This document shows positions 55,230 through 63,890 of a DNA stretch of 64,000 nt, piece after piece. This DNA is from JAPPHA01 sp965220985. GTDB lineage: Bacteria; Pseudomonadota; Alphaproteobacteria; Rhodobacterales; Rhodobacteraceae. The stretch is from contig OZ244854.1 of the NCBI GenBank assembly GCA_965220985.1, positions 2,542,001 to 2,606,000 on the forward strand, written 5' to 3'. The notes under the pieces were generated by a model. It was not told the DNA's origin. It ran no database searches and saw nothing but the letters and a program-made list of their open reading frames with translations. Within the stretch, counting starts at the first letter, position 1, and every line of letters begins with the position of its first letter. A program made the translations under genes and the position numbers.

Positions 55230-55490
55230 GAGCCCTTCCCTGTTTTGTGGAGCCGCGTCCCGAGACAATGCAAGCGACTTCGTCACGATCACACTGCGCA
55301 CGGGCCGTCACCACCATGGCTCGGCTTCTCGGTGCCAATTCTACGGCCCACGACGACAGAAGCAACGCCGAATGATGCGTCGAGAACTTCTCCCCATCGA
55401 TCCGGGAATTGAACGCGCTCGGTCCGGGCAAAACATTGCGGATGCCTGAAGCGCGACGAACGAAGTGATGACTTCCACGATCATGGTTGA
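55230..55490 (-). pseudogene. Probable brnT toxin remnant
   Basis: No single frame is open, but BrnT-like segments appear in order across three minus-strand frames: an N-terminal TSFVALQASAMF stretch, a middle ERVQFPDRWGEVLDASFGVA followed by SVVVGR at 55334-55432, and a C-terminal MVVTARAQCDRDEVACIVSG followed by RGSTK, resembling the family's VVVxTxRxDxIRIISARRAT. The remnant sits exactly where brnT precedes brnA. Alignment by eye only, hence moderate to low confidence. Confidence 0.4.
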
Positions 55491-55577
55491 CCGAGACGCC
55501 GCGCATCGACGCCACAATTTGCAGACAGAGAGAATGGTCCGGAACGTTTGCCTTTGATCAAGGCTTCCCGGCAAGAT

Positions 55578-56609
55578 TCACTCTGCCTCCGTTGTTTCGA
55601 CACCCTCGATCGCGTCTCGGTTGCTCGCCATGTTCAGGCACATGGTGAAGGCATTCCTGGTCGGGACCAAATTCGCCTCTCCCTTGCCCGCGATGTCGAA
55701 AGCCGTGCCGTGAGCAGGCGTTGTCACGGGTATTGGCAGACCCGCGAGGACCGAGACGCCGCGGTCGAATCCGAGCAACTTGATCGCGATCTGTCCTTGA
55801 TCATGATACATCGTGACGACAGCGTCGTACTCGCCGTCACGCACCTTCAGCCACAGTGTGTCGGCCGGAAACGGTCCGACGCAGTTGATCTGCTTGAGTT
55901 GCGCGGCTTCGACGGCAGGGCGAATCACGCGGATTTCCTCGTCACCCATCAGGCCGCCATCGCCGGCGTGCGGATTGTAGGCGGCAACAACGATCCGCGG
56001 CCGTTCATAGCCGGCCATCTTGAGCGTCCGATCCGTCAAACCGATGCTGGCTTCGATCCTTTCCGTTGTCAGAAGCTCGGGCACGTCCTTCATGGCGACA
56101 TGGCTGGTGACGCGACCGTTCCACATGCCGTTCGCGACATTGAATTCGCTCGCCGGGGTCTTGAGGTCAAAGAAATCGCGCGCGAAGCCAAGCTCGTCCG
56201 AAAACTCATTGCCGCCAAGATGCATGGATTCCTTGTTGAAGGGCATGAAGACAATGCCATCGACCAGCCCGGCTTGGGAGAGTTCGAAAGCTCGCCGCAA
56301 TCCTTCGATCGACGATTTCCCGCCTGCAGCCGAGACCTGCGCCACGGGAACATCGCCGATGCCGTTAATCGGCAGATCGAGGTGGAGAATCTCGGCGTCG
56401 CCAAAGTCGATTTCGGCGTCGAATGGGGCATGCTGCACGTCGATTTCGACGCCCATCTGGTCCGCACCCCGGGCAAAGACCTCCGGCGCGCCGATGACCA
56501 GGAGGTTGGCGCTGTCGCGGACGTCCGTCTCGCTTAGCAGCTTGTTCAGCAGTTCGGGGCCGATGCCGCCGGGATCGCCTTGAATCAATGCAATGGTCTT
56601 CTTGGTCAC
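55578..56609 (-). CDS. pdxA2: PdxA2-like 4-hydroxythreonine-4-phosphate dehydrogenase family protein
   Basis: 343-residue NAD-dependent dehydrogenase. Divalent-metal histidines are present: H170 in VTSHVAMKDV, H214 in NPHAGDGG and H269 in MYHDQGQ; H300 in PAHGTAFDIAG completes the site. N-terminal GDPGGIGPELLNK is typical. GTG start overlaps the GntR stop (GTGA). In sugar-acid operons PdxA2 enzymes oxidise 4-phospho-erythronate or threonate made by DUF1537 kinases, but no such kinase is here. It is the last gene of the operon and its role beside a C5-acid dehydratase route is unclear. Confidence 0.85.
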   Translation of the reverse strand: MTKKTIALIQGDPGGIGPELLNKLLSETDVRDSANLLVIGAPEVFARGADQMGVEIDVQHAPFDAEIDFGDAEILHLDLPINGIGDVPVAQVSAAGGKSSIEGLRRAFELSQAGLVDGIVFMPFNKESMHLGGNEFSDELGFARDFFDLKTPASEFNVANGMWNGRVTSHVAMKDVPELLTTERIEASIGLTDRTLKMAGYERPRIVVAAYNPHAGDGGLMGDEEIRVIRPAVEAAQLKQINCVGPFPADTLWLKVRDGEYDAVVTMYHDQGQIAIKLLGFDRGVSVLAGLPIPVTTPAHGTAFDIAGKGEANLVPTRNAFTMCLNMASNRDAIEGVETTEAE

Positions 56610-57316
56610 GACTTGGCCTCTGACTCCAGTTTCTCCTGGGCGGCGGCGATGTTGACGATGGCAGCTTCGAGGTGGCGTCGCAGGTGCCTCGCGCATTCCT
56701 TGCCGTCACGCGATATCAATGCCGCAAGTATGTCCTCGTGCTGGCCCAATGTCTGGTCGCGCGCCGTGCGCATCTTCGACGAGATGAATCGAGCCCGCCA
56801 CAACCGCGCGTTGTAGGTACGGTGCGTCTCGAGAAGCGGTGCATTCCGGGCTGCCTGCACGATGGTCGTGTGAAAATCCATGTCCCAGCCGAAAAACCGA
56901 AGCGGATTGGTGTCGATATCCGCGAGACGCATTCGCTCTTCGAGTTCTGCAGCCTTGGCAATCTCGGACTCCGTGGCTTTTTCGCAAGCCATTTCGCCTG
57001 CCAGTGCCTCCAGTGCTCCAAGCACTGCCAGATTCTGTGCGAGTTCATCCAGCGAGGGATCGGCCACGCGGGGGCGGCGAGTCGGGCTGTAGACGATCAG
57101 GCCTTCGTTTTCGAGGCTGCGAAGCGCTTCCTTCAGCGGTGTGCGGCTGATGTTGAGCGCATTTGCCAGCTCCCGTTCCGGCACGGCGACACCCGGGGCG
57201 AGCTTGCCCAGCAGGATGAATTCGCGCAGCGTGTCGGCGGCCTGTTCGGCCAGCCACTTTCGGGGAGGGATCGCCCCGGTTTCGCGCAATTCATCTGCCC
57301 AGGAGGTGTCTCCCAC
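56606..57316 (-). CDS. GntR-family regulator with FCD domain
   Basis: 236-residue regulator. Winged helix about 20-88 (LREFILLGKLAPGVAVPERE, NISRTPLKEALRSLENEGLI) and an all-helical FCD domain with metal-site residues, including FGWDMDFHTTIV, GQHEDILAAL and the late HLRRHLE. GTG at 57316 lies one base after the dehydratase stop. The 20-bp palindrome at 63891-63910 upstream of the first operon gene has the TTGGCATGCCAA form preferred by FCD regulators, so autoregulation of the whole operon is expected. Confidence 0.88.
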   Translation of the reverse strand: MGDTSWADELRETGAIPPRKWLAEQAADTLREFILLGKLAPGVAVPERELANALNISRTPLKEALRSLENEGLIVYSPTRRPRVADPSLDELAQNLAVLGALEALAGEMACEKATESEIAKAAELEERMRLADIDTNPLRFFGWDMDFHTTIVQAARNAPLLETHRTYNARLWRARFISSKMRTARDQTLGQHEDILAALISRDGKECARHLRRHLEAAIVNIAAAQEKLESEAKS

Positions 57317-57317
57317 G

Positions 57318-58229
57318 TCAGCGCCCCCACCTTAATGCCAAGGGATCAAGCGGGCGCAACAGTTCGAACAGTTGCTCGCGTGCCCAATCGGGCAGGGCCG
57401 GGATCGGATGGCGACAGAAGGCGGAGTTGATCACGCCGCCTGCCTTCATGGTCTCTTTCGCGGCTCGGAAACCGCACTGCCGGTTTTCGTGGTTGATCGC
57501 CGGAAGGACCCGGGCATAGGCTGCAAGCGCCTTGGCGCGGTCGCCGGCGAGGTGGTGGGTGACGACAGGCTTGATCTGGTCAGTCATCGTGGCCGAGGTC
57601 ATGGTGCCGGTGGCTCCCGCGTCGAGATCGGCCATCAGGGTTATGCCTTCTTCGCCATCAAACGGACCGTCGATGTGCTCGCCCGCTTCGGCCAGCAGCG
57701 CGCGCAGCTTGGCAGCAGTGCCGACGCTTTCGATCTTGAGGAGTTTCAGCATTTCGATTTCGCGCGCCATTCGGGCGAGAAGCGGTACCGTCAGTTCGAC
57801 TCCAGACAAGGGTGCATCTTGCAGCATGATCGGAATGCCGACTTCTCCCACTCTCGCGAACTGCTCGAAAGTCTGGTCCGCGGTGCCTCTCAGCGTTGCG
57901 CCGTGGTAGGGGGCCATCATCATGACGATGGATGCGCCCATCTCCTTGGCCTGACGCGCGCGGGCCACGGCGATGTCGGTCGCGAAATGGCTGATCGTCA
58001 CGATGACCGGCACGCGACCGGCCACGTGCTCCAGCGACATCTTGGTCAGATCAAGGCGTTCCTGGTCGCTCAGCAGGAATTGCTCGGAGTAGTTGGCCAG
58101 GATGCAGACCCCGTCAGAGCCCTGGTCGATCATGCATTCGAGCACGCAGGCGGAGCCCTCGAGATCGAGCGTGCCGTCGTCGTTGAAAGCGGTGGGCGCG
58201 ACGGGCCAGATGCCGGAGTAGGGTTTCAT
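57318..58229 (-). CDS. L-2-keto-3-deoxyarabonate dehydratase-like (DapA family)
   Basis: 303-residue Class I aldolase-fold dehydratase. Schiff-base lysine K165 in LLKIES. The tyrosine normal for lyases is replaced by QDAP (137-140), as in L-2-keto-3-deoxyarabonate dehydratases. Further matches to that enzyme from memory: IDQGSDGVCILANYSEQFLL (35-54), APYHGAT (106-112) and INHENRQCGF. Known reaction: 2-keto-3-deoxypentonate to 2-oxoglutarate semialdehyde. ATG at 58229 overlaps the dehydrogenase stop. The neighbour oxidises that semialdehyde, closing the pathway. Confidence 0.85.
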   Translation of the reverse strand: MKPYSGIWPVAPTAFNDDGTLDLEGSACVLECMIDQGSDGVCILANYSEQFLLSDQERLDLTKMSLEHVAGRVPVIVTISHFATDIAVARARQAKEMGASIVMMMAPYHGATLRGTADQTFEQFARVGEVGIPIMLQDAPLSGVELTVPLLARMAREIEMLKLLKIESVGTAAKLRALLAEAGEHIDGPFDGEEGITLMADLDAGATGTMTSATMTDQIKPVVTHHLAGDRAKALAAYARVLPAINHENRQCGFRAAKETMKAGGVINSAFCRHPIPALPDWAREQLFELLRPLDPLALRWGR

Positions 58230-59653
58230 GGCGCGATGTAGCTCGTCTTGATCGTCGTGTAGAATTCGCGGGCATAGCTGCCCTGTTCGCGCGGTCCGTA
58301 GCTCGATCCTTTGCGTCCGCCGAACGGCACGTGATAGTCGACGCCGGCGGTCGGCAGGTTGACCATCACCATCCCAGCTTGGGCGTGGCGGCGGAAGTGG
58401 CTGGCGTGCTTGAGAGAGGTGGTGCAGATGCCCGCCGACAACCCGAATTCGGTGTCGTTGGCCATGGCCAGGGCTTCGTCGTAGTCGGCGACCTTTATAA
58501 CGCTTGCGCACGGGCCGAAAATCTCTTCGCGGCTGACGCGCATCTGATTGGTGGCGCTGGCAAACACTGCCGGGCGCTGGAAAAATCCCGGGCCGTCGGC
58601 GCGCTCGCCGCCGGACACCTCGCACCCTTCCTCCTTGGCGAGGGCCACGTAGTGCAGGTTCTGGTCCAGTTGCGACTGGTCCACGACCGGGCCAACTTGT
58701 GTGTCCGGGTCAAGCGCGTCGCCCACTCTGATTGCGGCAGCAGCAGCGGTCAGCTTCTCGACGAATGCGTCATGGATGCCAGCGGTCACGATCAGCCGCG
58801 ACGAAGCGGTGCAGCGCTGTCCGGTCGAAAAAAATGCGCCATTGGCAGAAACGCTGACGGCATTCTCGAGATCGGCGTCGTCCAAGACCACCATCGGGTT
58901 CTTGCCACCCATCTCCATCTGCACCTTCTTGCCGGTCGCCGCGCAGCCGACAGCGATGCCGCGACCAACTGGGACCGATCCGGTGAAGCTGATGGCGTCG
59001 ATGCCGGAATGTTCGACCATTCGCGCACCGACGGTCGATCCCCGGCCCATCACCAGGTTGAAGACGCCATCGGGACAGCCCGCGTCCTTCAGCGATTTGG
59101 CAATCTCCCATGCGCAGCCGGGCGTCAGGTCAGCAGGTTTCAGGATGACCGCATTGCCGTAGGCCAGCGCGGGGGCAATCTTCCAGGCTGGGATGGCGAT
59201 GGGGAAGTTCCAAGGCGTGATCAGCCCCACGATTCCGACAGGCTCGCGTTCGATCATGATCTCGATGCCAGGGCGGACCGAGGCAATGGCTTCGCCAGCA
59301 AGCCGCAAGGCCTCGCCGGCGAAGAACTTGAAGACCTGCGCGGCACGGGTGGCCTCGCCGATCCCCTCGGCCAGCGTCTTGCCTTCCTCCCGGCTCAGGA
59401 GCCGGCCTAGCTCCTCCCTCCGTGCCATCAAATCGGCGCCGACCTTTTCCAAAACGTCATGACGGGCCTGTGGCGAGGCATGGGCCCAACCAGGAAGGGC
59501 CGCCTGCGCTGCCTCGACTGCTGCATCCACCGCACTGGCATCGCCGCGGGTGTACTCGCCGATCACGTCATGCGTGTTGGACGGATTCACGTTGGGCGCG
59601 CTTTCGCTGCCGCCAACCCATTCTCCGCCGATGAGGTTCTCAAATGCGCCCAT
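58226..59653 (-). CDS. Aldehyde dehydrogenase, probable 2-oxoglutarate semialdehyde dehydrogenase
   Basis: 475-residue ALDH with N149 (PWNFP), K172, E247 (MEMGGKNP) and nucleophile C281 (GQRCTASS). Length and style fit the KGSADH/succinate-semialdehyde branch. Its place between the sugar-acid dehydratase and the ketodeoxypentonate dehydratase makes 2-oxoglutarate semialdehyde the likely substrate, with 2-oxoglutarate as product entering the TCA cycle. Tightly packed: 6 bases from the enolase gene and overlapping the DapA-like gene. Confidence 0.87.
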   Translation of the reverse strand: MGAFENLIGGEWVGGSESAPNVNPSNTHDVIGEYTRGDASAVDAAVEAAQAALPGWAHASPQARHDVLEKVGADLMARREELGRLLSREEGKTLAEGIGEATRAAQVFKFFAGEALRLAGEAIASVRPGIEIMIEREPVGIVGLITPWNFPIAIPAWKIAPALAYGNAVILKPADLTPGCAWEIAKSLKDAGCPDGVFNLVMGRGSTVGARMVEHSGIDAISFTGSVPVGRGIAVGCAATGKKVQMEMGGKNPMVVLDDADLENAVSVSANGAFFSTGQRCTASSRLIVTAGIHDAFVEKLTAAAAAIRVGDALDPDTQVGPVVDQSQLDQNLHYVALAKEEGCEVSGGERADGPGFFQRPAVFASATNQMRVSREEIFGPCASVIKVADYDEALAMANDTEFGLSAGICTTSLKHASHFRRHAQAGMVMVNLPTAGVDYHVPFGGRKGSSYGPREQGSYAREFYTTIKTSYIAP

Positions 59654-59659
59654 GATGGC

Positions 59660-60835
59660 TCACTCCATGATATCGAAATGTTTCAAGTGCTTGTCGGTGA
59701 TCGAAATGCCCAAACCAGGCAGGTCGTCATCGAGCTGGAGATATCCGTCGACCGCCTCGGCGTCGCCTTCAAATATGTAGTAGAACAGCTCGTTTCCGAC
59801 CTCCACGTCGAAGACCGGAAAGTACTCGCTGATCGGGCAATTCACGTTGGCCATGGTCAGGTGGTAGTTGTGCATTTGGCCCGCATGAGGGATCGCGGGA
59901 ATCTGGGCTGCCTCGGCGATGGCGTTGATCTTCTGCGCAGCTGTGATCCCGCCAACGCGGTTCGTGTCGTACTGCAGCACGCTCACGGCTTTTTTCTCGA
60001 TCAGGTCCTTGCAGCCGATGATCGAGAACTCGTGCTCGCCGCCCGATATGGGCACGATGTTCATGGCATTCAGCTCGCGGTAGCCCTCGACGTCGTCGGC
60101 GATCACCGGTTCCTCCAGCCAGCGCGGCTCGAACTTGGCGAGCTTGGGTAGCATTCGCTTGGTGTAGTCGAGATTCCAGCCCATGTAGCACTCGAGCATC
60201 AGGTCGACGTCATAGCCCAGCACTTCGCGGAGCGCCTCGACGCGCTTGAGGTTCTCGCGCATGCCCGCCATGCCGTCTTTCGGTCCAAAGCCGAAACGGG
60301 ACTTGTAGGCCTGGTAGCCGTGCTTCTTGGCCTCTTCCGCCTCTTTCTGCATCGCCTCGACGCTGTCGGCGTAGAGCTTCGAGTAGTAGACCGGGATCTT
60401 CTCCTTGGTACGCCCGCCGAGAAGCTTGAAGACTGGCTTGCCCACGAGTTTCCCCATCAGATCCCAAATCGCGATGTCGATGGCCGAGATTGCGGTCATG
60501 CCGATGCCCTTGCGGCCCCAGGCATGGGTGCGGCGGTACATCTTTTCCCAGATGTAGGCGCAATCGAACGGGTCCTCGCCGATTGCCAGCCCGGCATAGT
60601 GATCGTCGATGGCTTTCTTGACGACCGTTGGGGCGAGCGCCGCGTTGCCGATGCCGATGGTTCCGTCTTCCGCCTCGACTTCGCAGGTCAGCCATTGGTG
60701 GAACCGAAACGATGCCATCGCGTCGCCCTTGATCCAGAGCGCGTCCGATGCGTTCGTGCAGAAGTTGCCTTGCGGGGGCACGGTCGGCCCGGTCCAGTTC
60801 CAGACCCGCGTTCGGACGGACTTGATCGTGGTCAT
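59660..60835 (-). CDS. Enolase-superfamily aldonate dehydratase (rhamnonate dehydratase subgroup)
   Basis: 391-residue enzyme. K178-x-R180 in YKSRFGFGP, metal ligands E215 (LMLECYMGW), E241 (LEEP) and E267 (SGGEHEF), and D290/H317 (LQYDTNRVGG, IPHAG). The KxR motif and segments such as EGYREL and WNLDYTKR place it near L-rhamnonate and L-lyxonate dehydratases. The first metal ligand is Glu where Asp is usual. Predicted reaction: aldonate to 2-keto-3-deoxyaldonate. With the downstream enzymes a C5 acid such as L-lyxonate or L-arabonate is most plausible; a C6 acid is not excluded. Confidence 0.82.
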   Translation of the reverse strand: MTTIKSVRTRVWNWTGPTVPPQGNFCTNASDALWIKGDAMASFRFHQWLTCEVEAEDGTIGIGNAALAPTVVKKAIDDHYAGLAIGEDPFDCAYIWEKMYRRTHAWGRKGIGMTAISAIDIAIWDLMGKLVGKPVFKLLGGRTKEKIPVYYSKLYADSVEAMQKEAEEAKKHGYQAYKSRFGFGPKDGMAGMRENLKRVEALREVLGYDVDLMLECYMGWNLDYTKRMLPKLAKFEPRWLEEPVIADDVEGYRELNAMNIVPISGGEHEFSIIGCKDLIEKKAVSVLQYDTNRVGGITAAQKINAIAEAAQIPAIPHAGQMHNYHLTMANVNCPISEYFPVFDVEVGNELFYYIFEGDAEAVDGYLQLDDDLPGLGISITDKHLKHFDIME

Positions 60836-60838
60836 CGG

Positions 60839-62338
60839 TCACTCTCCAGTTGATTCGAGCGGTGCACGGCGTTTGACCAGGCGGCCCCAAACAGCCGGGC
60901 CGAACAATGCCAGCGCGGTCAGGACGAGGAAGAACAGGGTCAGCGGCCGGGTGAACATCAGCCACCATTTCTCGTCGAGCATCACCATCGACTGGCCGAG
61001 GCGCTGTTCCAGCATTCCGCCCAGGATCAGCCCGATGGCCAGCGGAACGACCGAAAAGCCGTAGCGGCGCATGAAATAGCCCACGACACCCGAGATCAGC
61101 GCCACCCAGACATCGAACATCGACTGGTCGAGAGCGTAGGCCCCGACAATCGAAAAGACGAAGACGCACGGCCAAAGCACCTGCACCGGGATCAGCGTGA
61201 CGCGGGCGAATATCTTCGCGCCCCACAGGCCGAAGGCGAAGAACAGGATGTTCACCAGCATCATCGACCAGAAGATCGCGTAGGCGAAATTTGCTTGCTC
61301 GGTGAACATGGTCGGCCCGGGTCGCAGGCCGTGCACCATCAACCCCGCCAGAATGACAGCTGCGGTGGCCGAACCGGGGATCCCCAGCGCCAGCGTTGGT
61401 ACCATGGCTCCGCCGGTTGCGGAGTTGTTCGCGGCCTCCGAGCCGGCCACGCCTTCGATCGCGCCCTTGCCGAATTCTTCGGGGTTTCGCGACCAGCGTT
61501 TGGCTTCGTTGTAGCCGATCATCGAGGCCACGGTCGCGCCCTCAGCGGGCAGGATTCCGATGAAGGTGCCGATGCCGGAGGACCGCAGGATCGCTCGCCA
61601 TGTTCGTGCGTAATCGGCGCGGGACGGCAGCTTGATCGCCTTCATCGTCACGCGTTCGCGCTTGACGTGCAGGTTTGAGGCCTGCACCAGAAGCTCGGAA
61701 ATGCCGAAAACACCGATCATCACCGGAACAAATCCGATCCCGTCATATAGGTGGTAGGAGCCGAAGGTGAATCGCTCCACGGTCGTGAGGTTGTCGACAC
61801 CGACAAGCGCAAAGAAGATTCCGAAGCCACCCGCGATCAGGTTCTTGAGCGACGAGCCGTCCCCGATTGAGGCCAGCATCGAAAGCCCGAAAAGCGTGAG
61901 CGCGAAATACTCGGGCGGCGAAAAATTGTAGGCTGCACGCGCCAGCAATGGCGCTGCGAGCATCAGGCAGACAACGCTGAATATCCCGCCGATGGTCGAA
62001 GCCACGACCGCCATGCCCAAAGCGCGTCCGGCCTCGCCGCGTTGCGCCAATGGATAACCGTCGAGGCAGGTCGTGGCACTTGCCGATGTGCCTGGGGTAT
62101 TGATCAGGATCGCCGTGATCGCCCCTGCAAAGGTGGCAGAGCAATAAATCGCGGTCAGGATGGCGATGGCGGGCACCGGTTCCATCGTCAAGGTGAAGGG
62201 CAACAGGAGCGCGGCTCCGGTGGTCGCGTTGAGACCCGGCAGCGCCCCGATGACCACGCCGCCCAAGGTTGCGGTGACCAGAAGCAAGAACAGATAAGGA
62301 TCGCCAAGCGCGTAGAGGCCGGAAAGGAACGCGTCCAT
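60839..62338 (-). CDS. tctA: TTT transporter large membrane subunit (TctA family)
   Basis: 499-residue TctA with the two glycine-proline loops (GALPGLNATTGAALLLPF at about 32-49 and LALGIPGSATAAVIL at about 315-330) and the family's hydrophobic profile. It starts directly at the tctB stop and ends 3 bases before the enolase gene, so transporter and enzymes are one message. Likely imports the aldonate degraded by the operon. Confidence 0.92.
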   Translation of the reverse strand: MDAFLSGLYALGDPYLFLLLVTATLGGVVIGALPGLNATTGAALLLPFTLTMEPVPAIAILTAIYCSATFAGAITAILINTPGTSASATTCLDGYPLAQRGEAGRALGMAVVASTIGGIFSVVCLMLAAPLLARAAYNFSPPEYFALTLFGLSMLASIGDGSSLKNLIAGGFGIFFALVGVDNLTTVERFTFGSYHLYDGIGFVPVMIGVFGISELLVQASNLHVKRERVTMKAIKLPSRADYARTWRAILRSSGIGTFIGILPAEGATVASMIGYNEAKRWSRNPEEFGKGAIEGVAGSEAANNSATGGAMVPTLALGIPGSATAAVILAGLMVHGLRPGPTMFTEQANFAYAIFWSMMLVNILFFAFGLWGAKIFARVTLIPVQVLWPCVFVFSIVGAYALDQSMFDVWVALISGVVGYFMRRYGFSVVPLAIGLILGGMLEQRLGQSMVMLDEKWWLMFTRPLTLFFLVLTALALFGPAVWGRLVKRRAPLESTGE

Positions 62339-62860
62339 CTATCCGTACCACAGATTGGTGAGCAACCCGCGCGGAAAGCGGATTTCAAAGACCTGGTCGA
62401 ACAGGAAGAACACGGCGACTGGCACGAGTATTCCGACTCCGATCAACACCGTGGCACGTCGCTCGCCCCAGAAAAAGGTCAGCCCCAGCGCAAACACGGA
62501 CAGTGCGAGGAAGAAATCCACCGCTGTCACCCCGGCGAAGACGGCAAACAGCGCCAGTGTTCCCCAGACGGTGTTCTGCAGCTTCTCCTTGATCCGCACC
62601 GGATCGAGCCAGGCCATCAGCAACGTCATGCCGACAATCGAGATCAGCAATAATTGGGGGAAATCAGACGGCTGTATTCCCCGCTTCAGGATGGGGGGCA
62701 TTTTGCGGAATGTTGTCGAAACGTAGAACGCCGCCGCGCAGAACAGCACGATTGCAAGGGGCACGATCCAACGCTCGAACCTGCCGTGGGACTTTGGTTC
62801 GTCAGAAATCGGTCTATTCCAAATGGGCGTTATGGATGTGGCCGGCTTGTTGCCGGCCAC
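62339..62860 (-). CDS. tctB: TTT transporter small membrane subunit (TctB family)
   Basis: Up to 173 residues with four hydrophobic segments, including IVPLAIVLFCAAAFYV and VDFFLALSVFALGLTFFW. The start is unsure: GTG at 62860 lies inside the inverted repeat at 62835-62863, and another GTG (I-V-P-L, near 62764) would give a shorter protein. If the first is used, folding of the hairpin would hide the start and limit TctB synthesis. Position between tctC and tctA makes the identity firm. Confidence 0.82.
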   Translation of the reverse strand: MAGNKPATSITPIWNRPISDEPKSHGRFERWIVPLAIVLFCAAAFYVSTTFRKMPPILKRGIQPSDFPQLLLISIVGMTLLMAWLDPVRIKEKLQNTVWGTLALFAVFAGVTAVDFFLALSVFALGLTFFWGERRATVLIGVGILVPVAVFFLFDQVFEIRFPRGLLTNLWYG

Positions 62861-62863
62861 ATC
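62835..62863 (-). terminator. Hairpin between tctC and tctB
   Basis: A perfect 12-bp stem (GATGTGGCCGGC at 62835-62846 with its complement at 62852-62863) and a 5-base loop. It contains the candidate GTG start of tctB. The same placement as in the other transporter operons suggests control of binding-protein to permease ratio. Confidence 0.65.
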
Positions 62864-62874
62864 GCGAATTCAGG

Positions 62875-63843
62875 TCACTCGATGAAACCCAACTCTTTCA
62901 GAGCCGCATTCATCTCGTTGACGGTCGTCACGATCTGCGGACCCCAAACGTCGGAACCGGCGACAGAAGAGCTGTCGAGTCCGACCGAGGTCAGGAATCC
63001 CTGGTAGACCGTGTGGTTCATCGACTTCAGCAGGGCTGCCTCGATCTTTTCGGCAATCTCGGGCGGGGTTTCCGCATGGACCGCAAAACCGCGAACGGTC
63101 GAGAAGCTGACCGGAATGCCCAGCTCTTTCGCCGTTGGAACGTCGCTGATTTTCGACATCCGTTCATCGGCCAGAACGACGGTCGGGCAAATCTCGCCCG
63201 CTTCGATCTGTGCCGTGGCTTCGGCGAGGTTCAGTACCCCTGCGTCGACAGCACCTGCCACCAGCTGCGTCGCCAGTTCGCCGCCACCATCGAATGGCAG
63301 CATTTTCGGCGTTTTCATGCCGCCCTTCAGCGTGAACATGAAGGCGGAAACGTCGTCGATGTTGCCGAGGTGGGTCACGCCATAGGTGATCGGAGCCTCT
63401 TTCTGCTGGGCCACGAAATCTTCGGCGCTCTCGTAGGTGCCGCACTTGGTCATCAGGATCTGCGGGTCGTCCGTTCCGCGTGCGATCGGACGCAGATCGT
63501 CGATGGTCATCCCGCCTTGGCCCTTTGCCACAACGGCGGCATGGCCGACGGTGAAGGTCAGGATCGTGTAGCCGTCTGCAGGAACGGTCTTGTAGTACTC
63601 AAGCGCCGCAGCTCCGCCGCCGCCACGCTTGTTGACGATGACCATGTCCTGGCCAAGCTCTCGACGCGCGCGCAGCATCATCATCCGCGTCGTCACGTCC
63701 GTGCCTCCGCCGTTGCCGGCATGGGTCACGACTTCGATCGTCTTGCTGGGGTACTCGTCTGCACTCGCAGCGCCGAGCGCCAACACGGCTGCCGACGCAA
63801 GAACTGCAGCGGCTCCCAATCTCGCACCAATTGAAACTCTCAT
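62875..63843 (-). CDS. tctC: TTT transporter solute-binding protein (TctC family)
   Basis: 322-residue periplasmic protein. ATG at 63843 follows GGGAGGAAG and opens a signal peptide (MRVSIGARLGAAAVLASAAV, cleaved after ASA). Bug-family pattern: IEVVTHAGNGGGTDVTTRM and VNKRGGGGAAALEYY, then the GVTHLGN loop. First gene of the aldonate operon; the ligand is probably the sugar acid itself. Preceded by a 20-bp palindrome. Confidence 0.9.
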   Translation of the reverse strand: MRVSIGARLGAAAVLASAAVLALGAASADEYPSKTIEVVTHAGNGGGTDVTTRMMMLRARRELGQDMVIVNKRGGGGAAALEYYKTVPADGYTILTFTVGHAAVVAKGQGGMTIDDLRPIARGTDDPQILMTKCGTYESAEDFVAQQKEAPITYGVTHLGNIDDVSAFMFTLKGGMKTPKMLPFDGGGELATQLVAGAVDAGVLNLAEATAQIEAGEICPTVVLADERMSKISDVPTAKELGIPVSFSTVRGFAVHAETPPEIAEKIEAALLKSMNHTVYQGFLTSVGLDSSSVAGSDVWGPQIVTTVNEMNAALKELGFIE

Positions 63844-63890
63844 CACTTCCTCCCTGGGGGTTGTTTCTTGGATCAGCCTCGACTGATACA

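Noticed and set aside
55195..55515. Intact 106-codon minus-strand gene upstream of the BrnA-like genes
   Set aside because: Only its last third resembles BrnT, and earlier BrnT-like pieces lie in other frames, so a decayed gene fits better than an intact new one.
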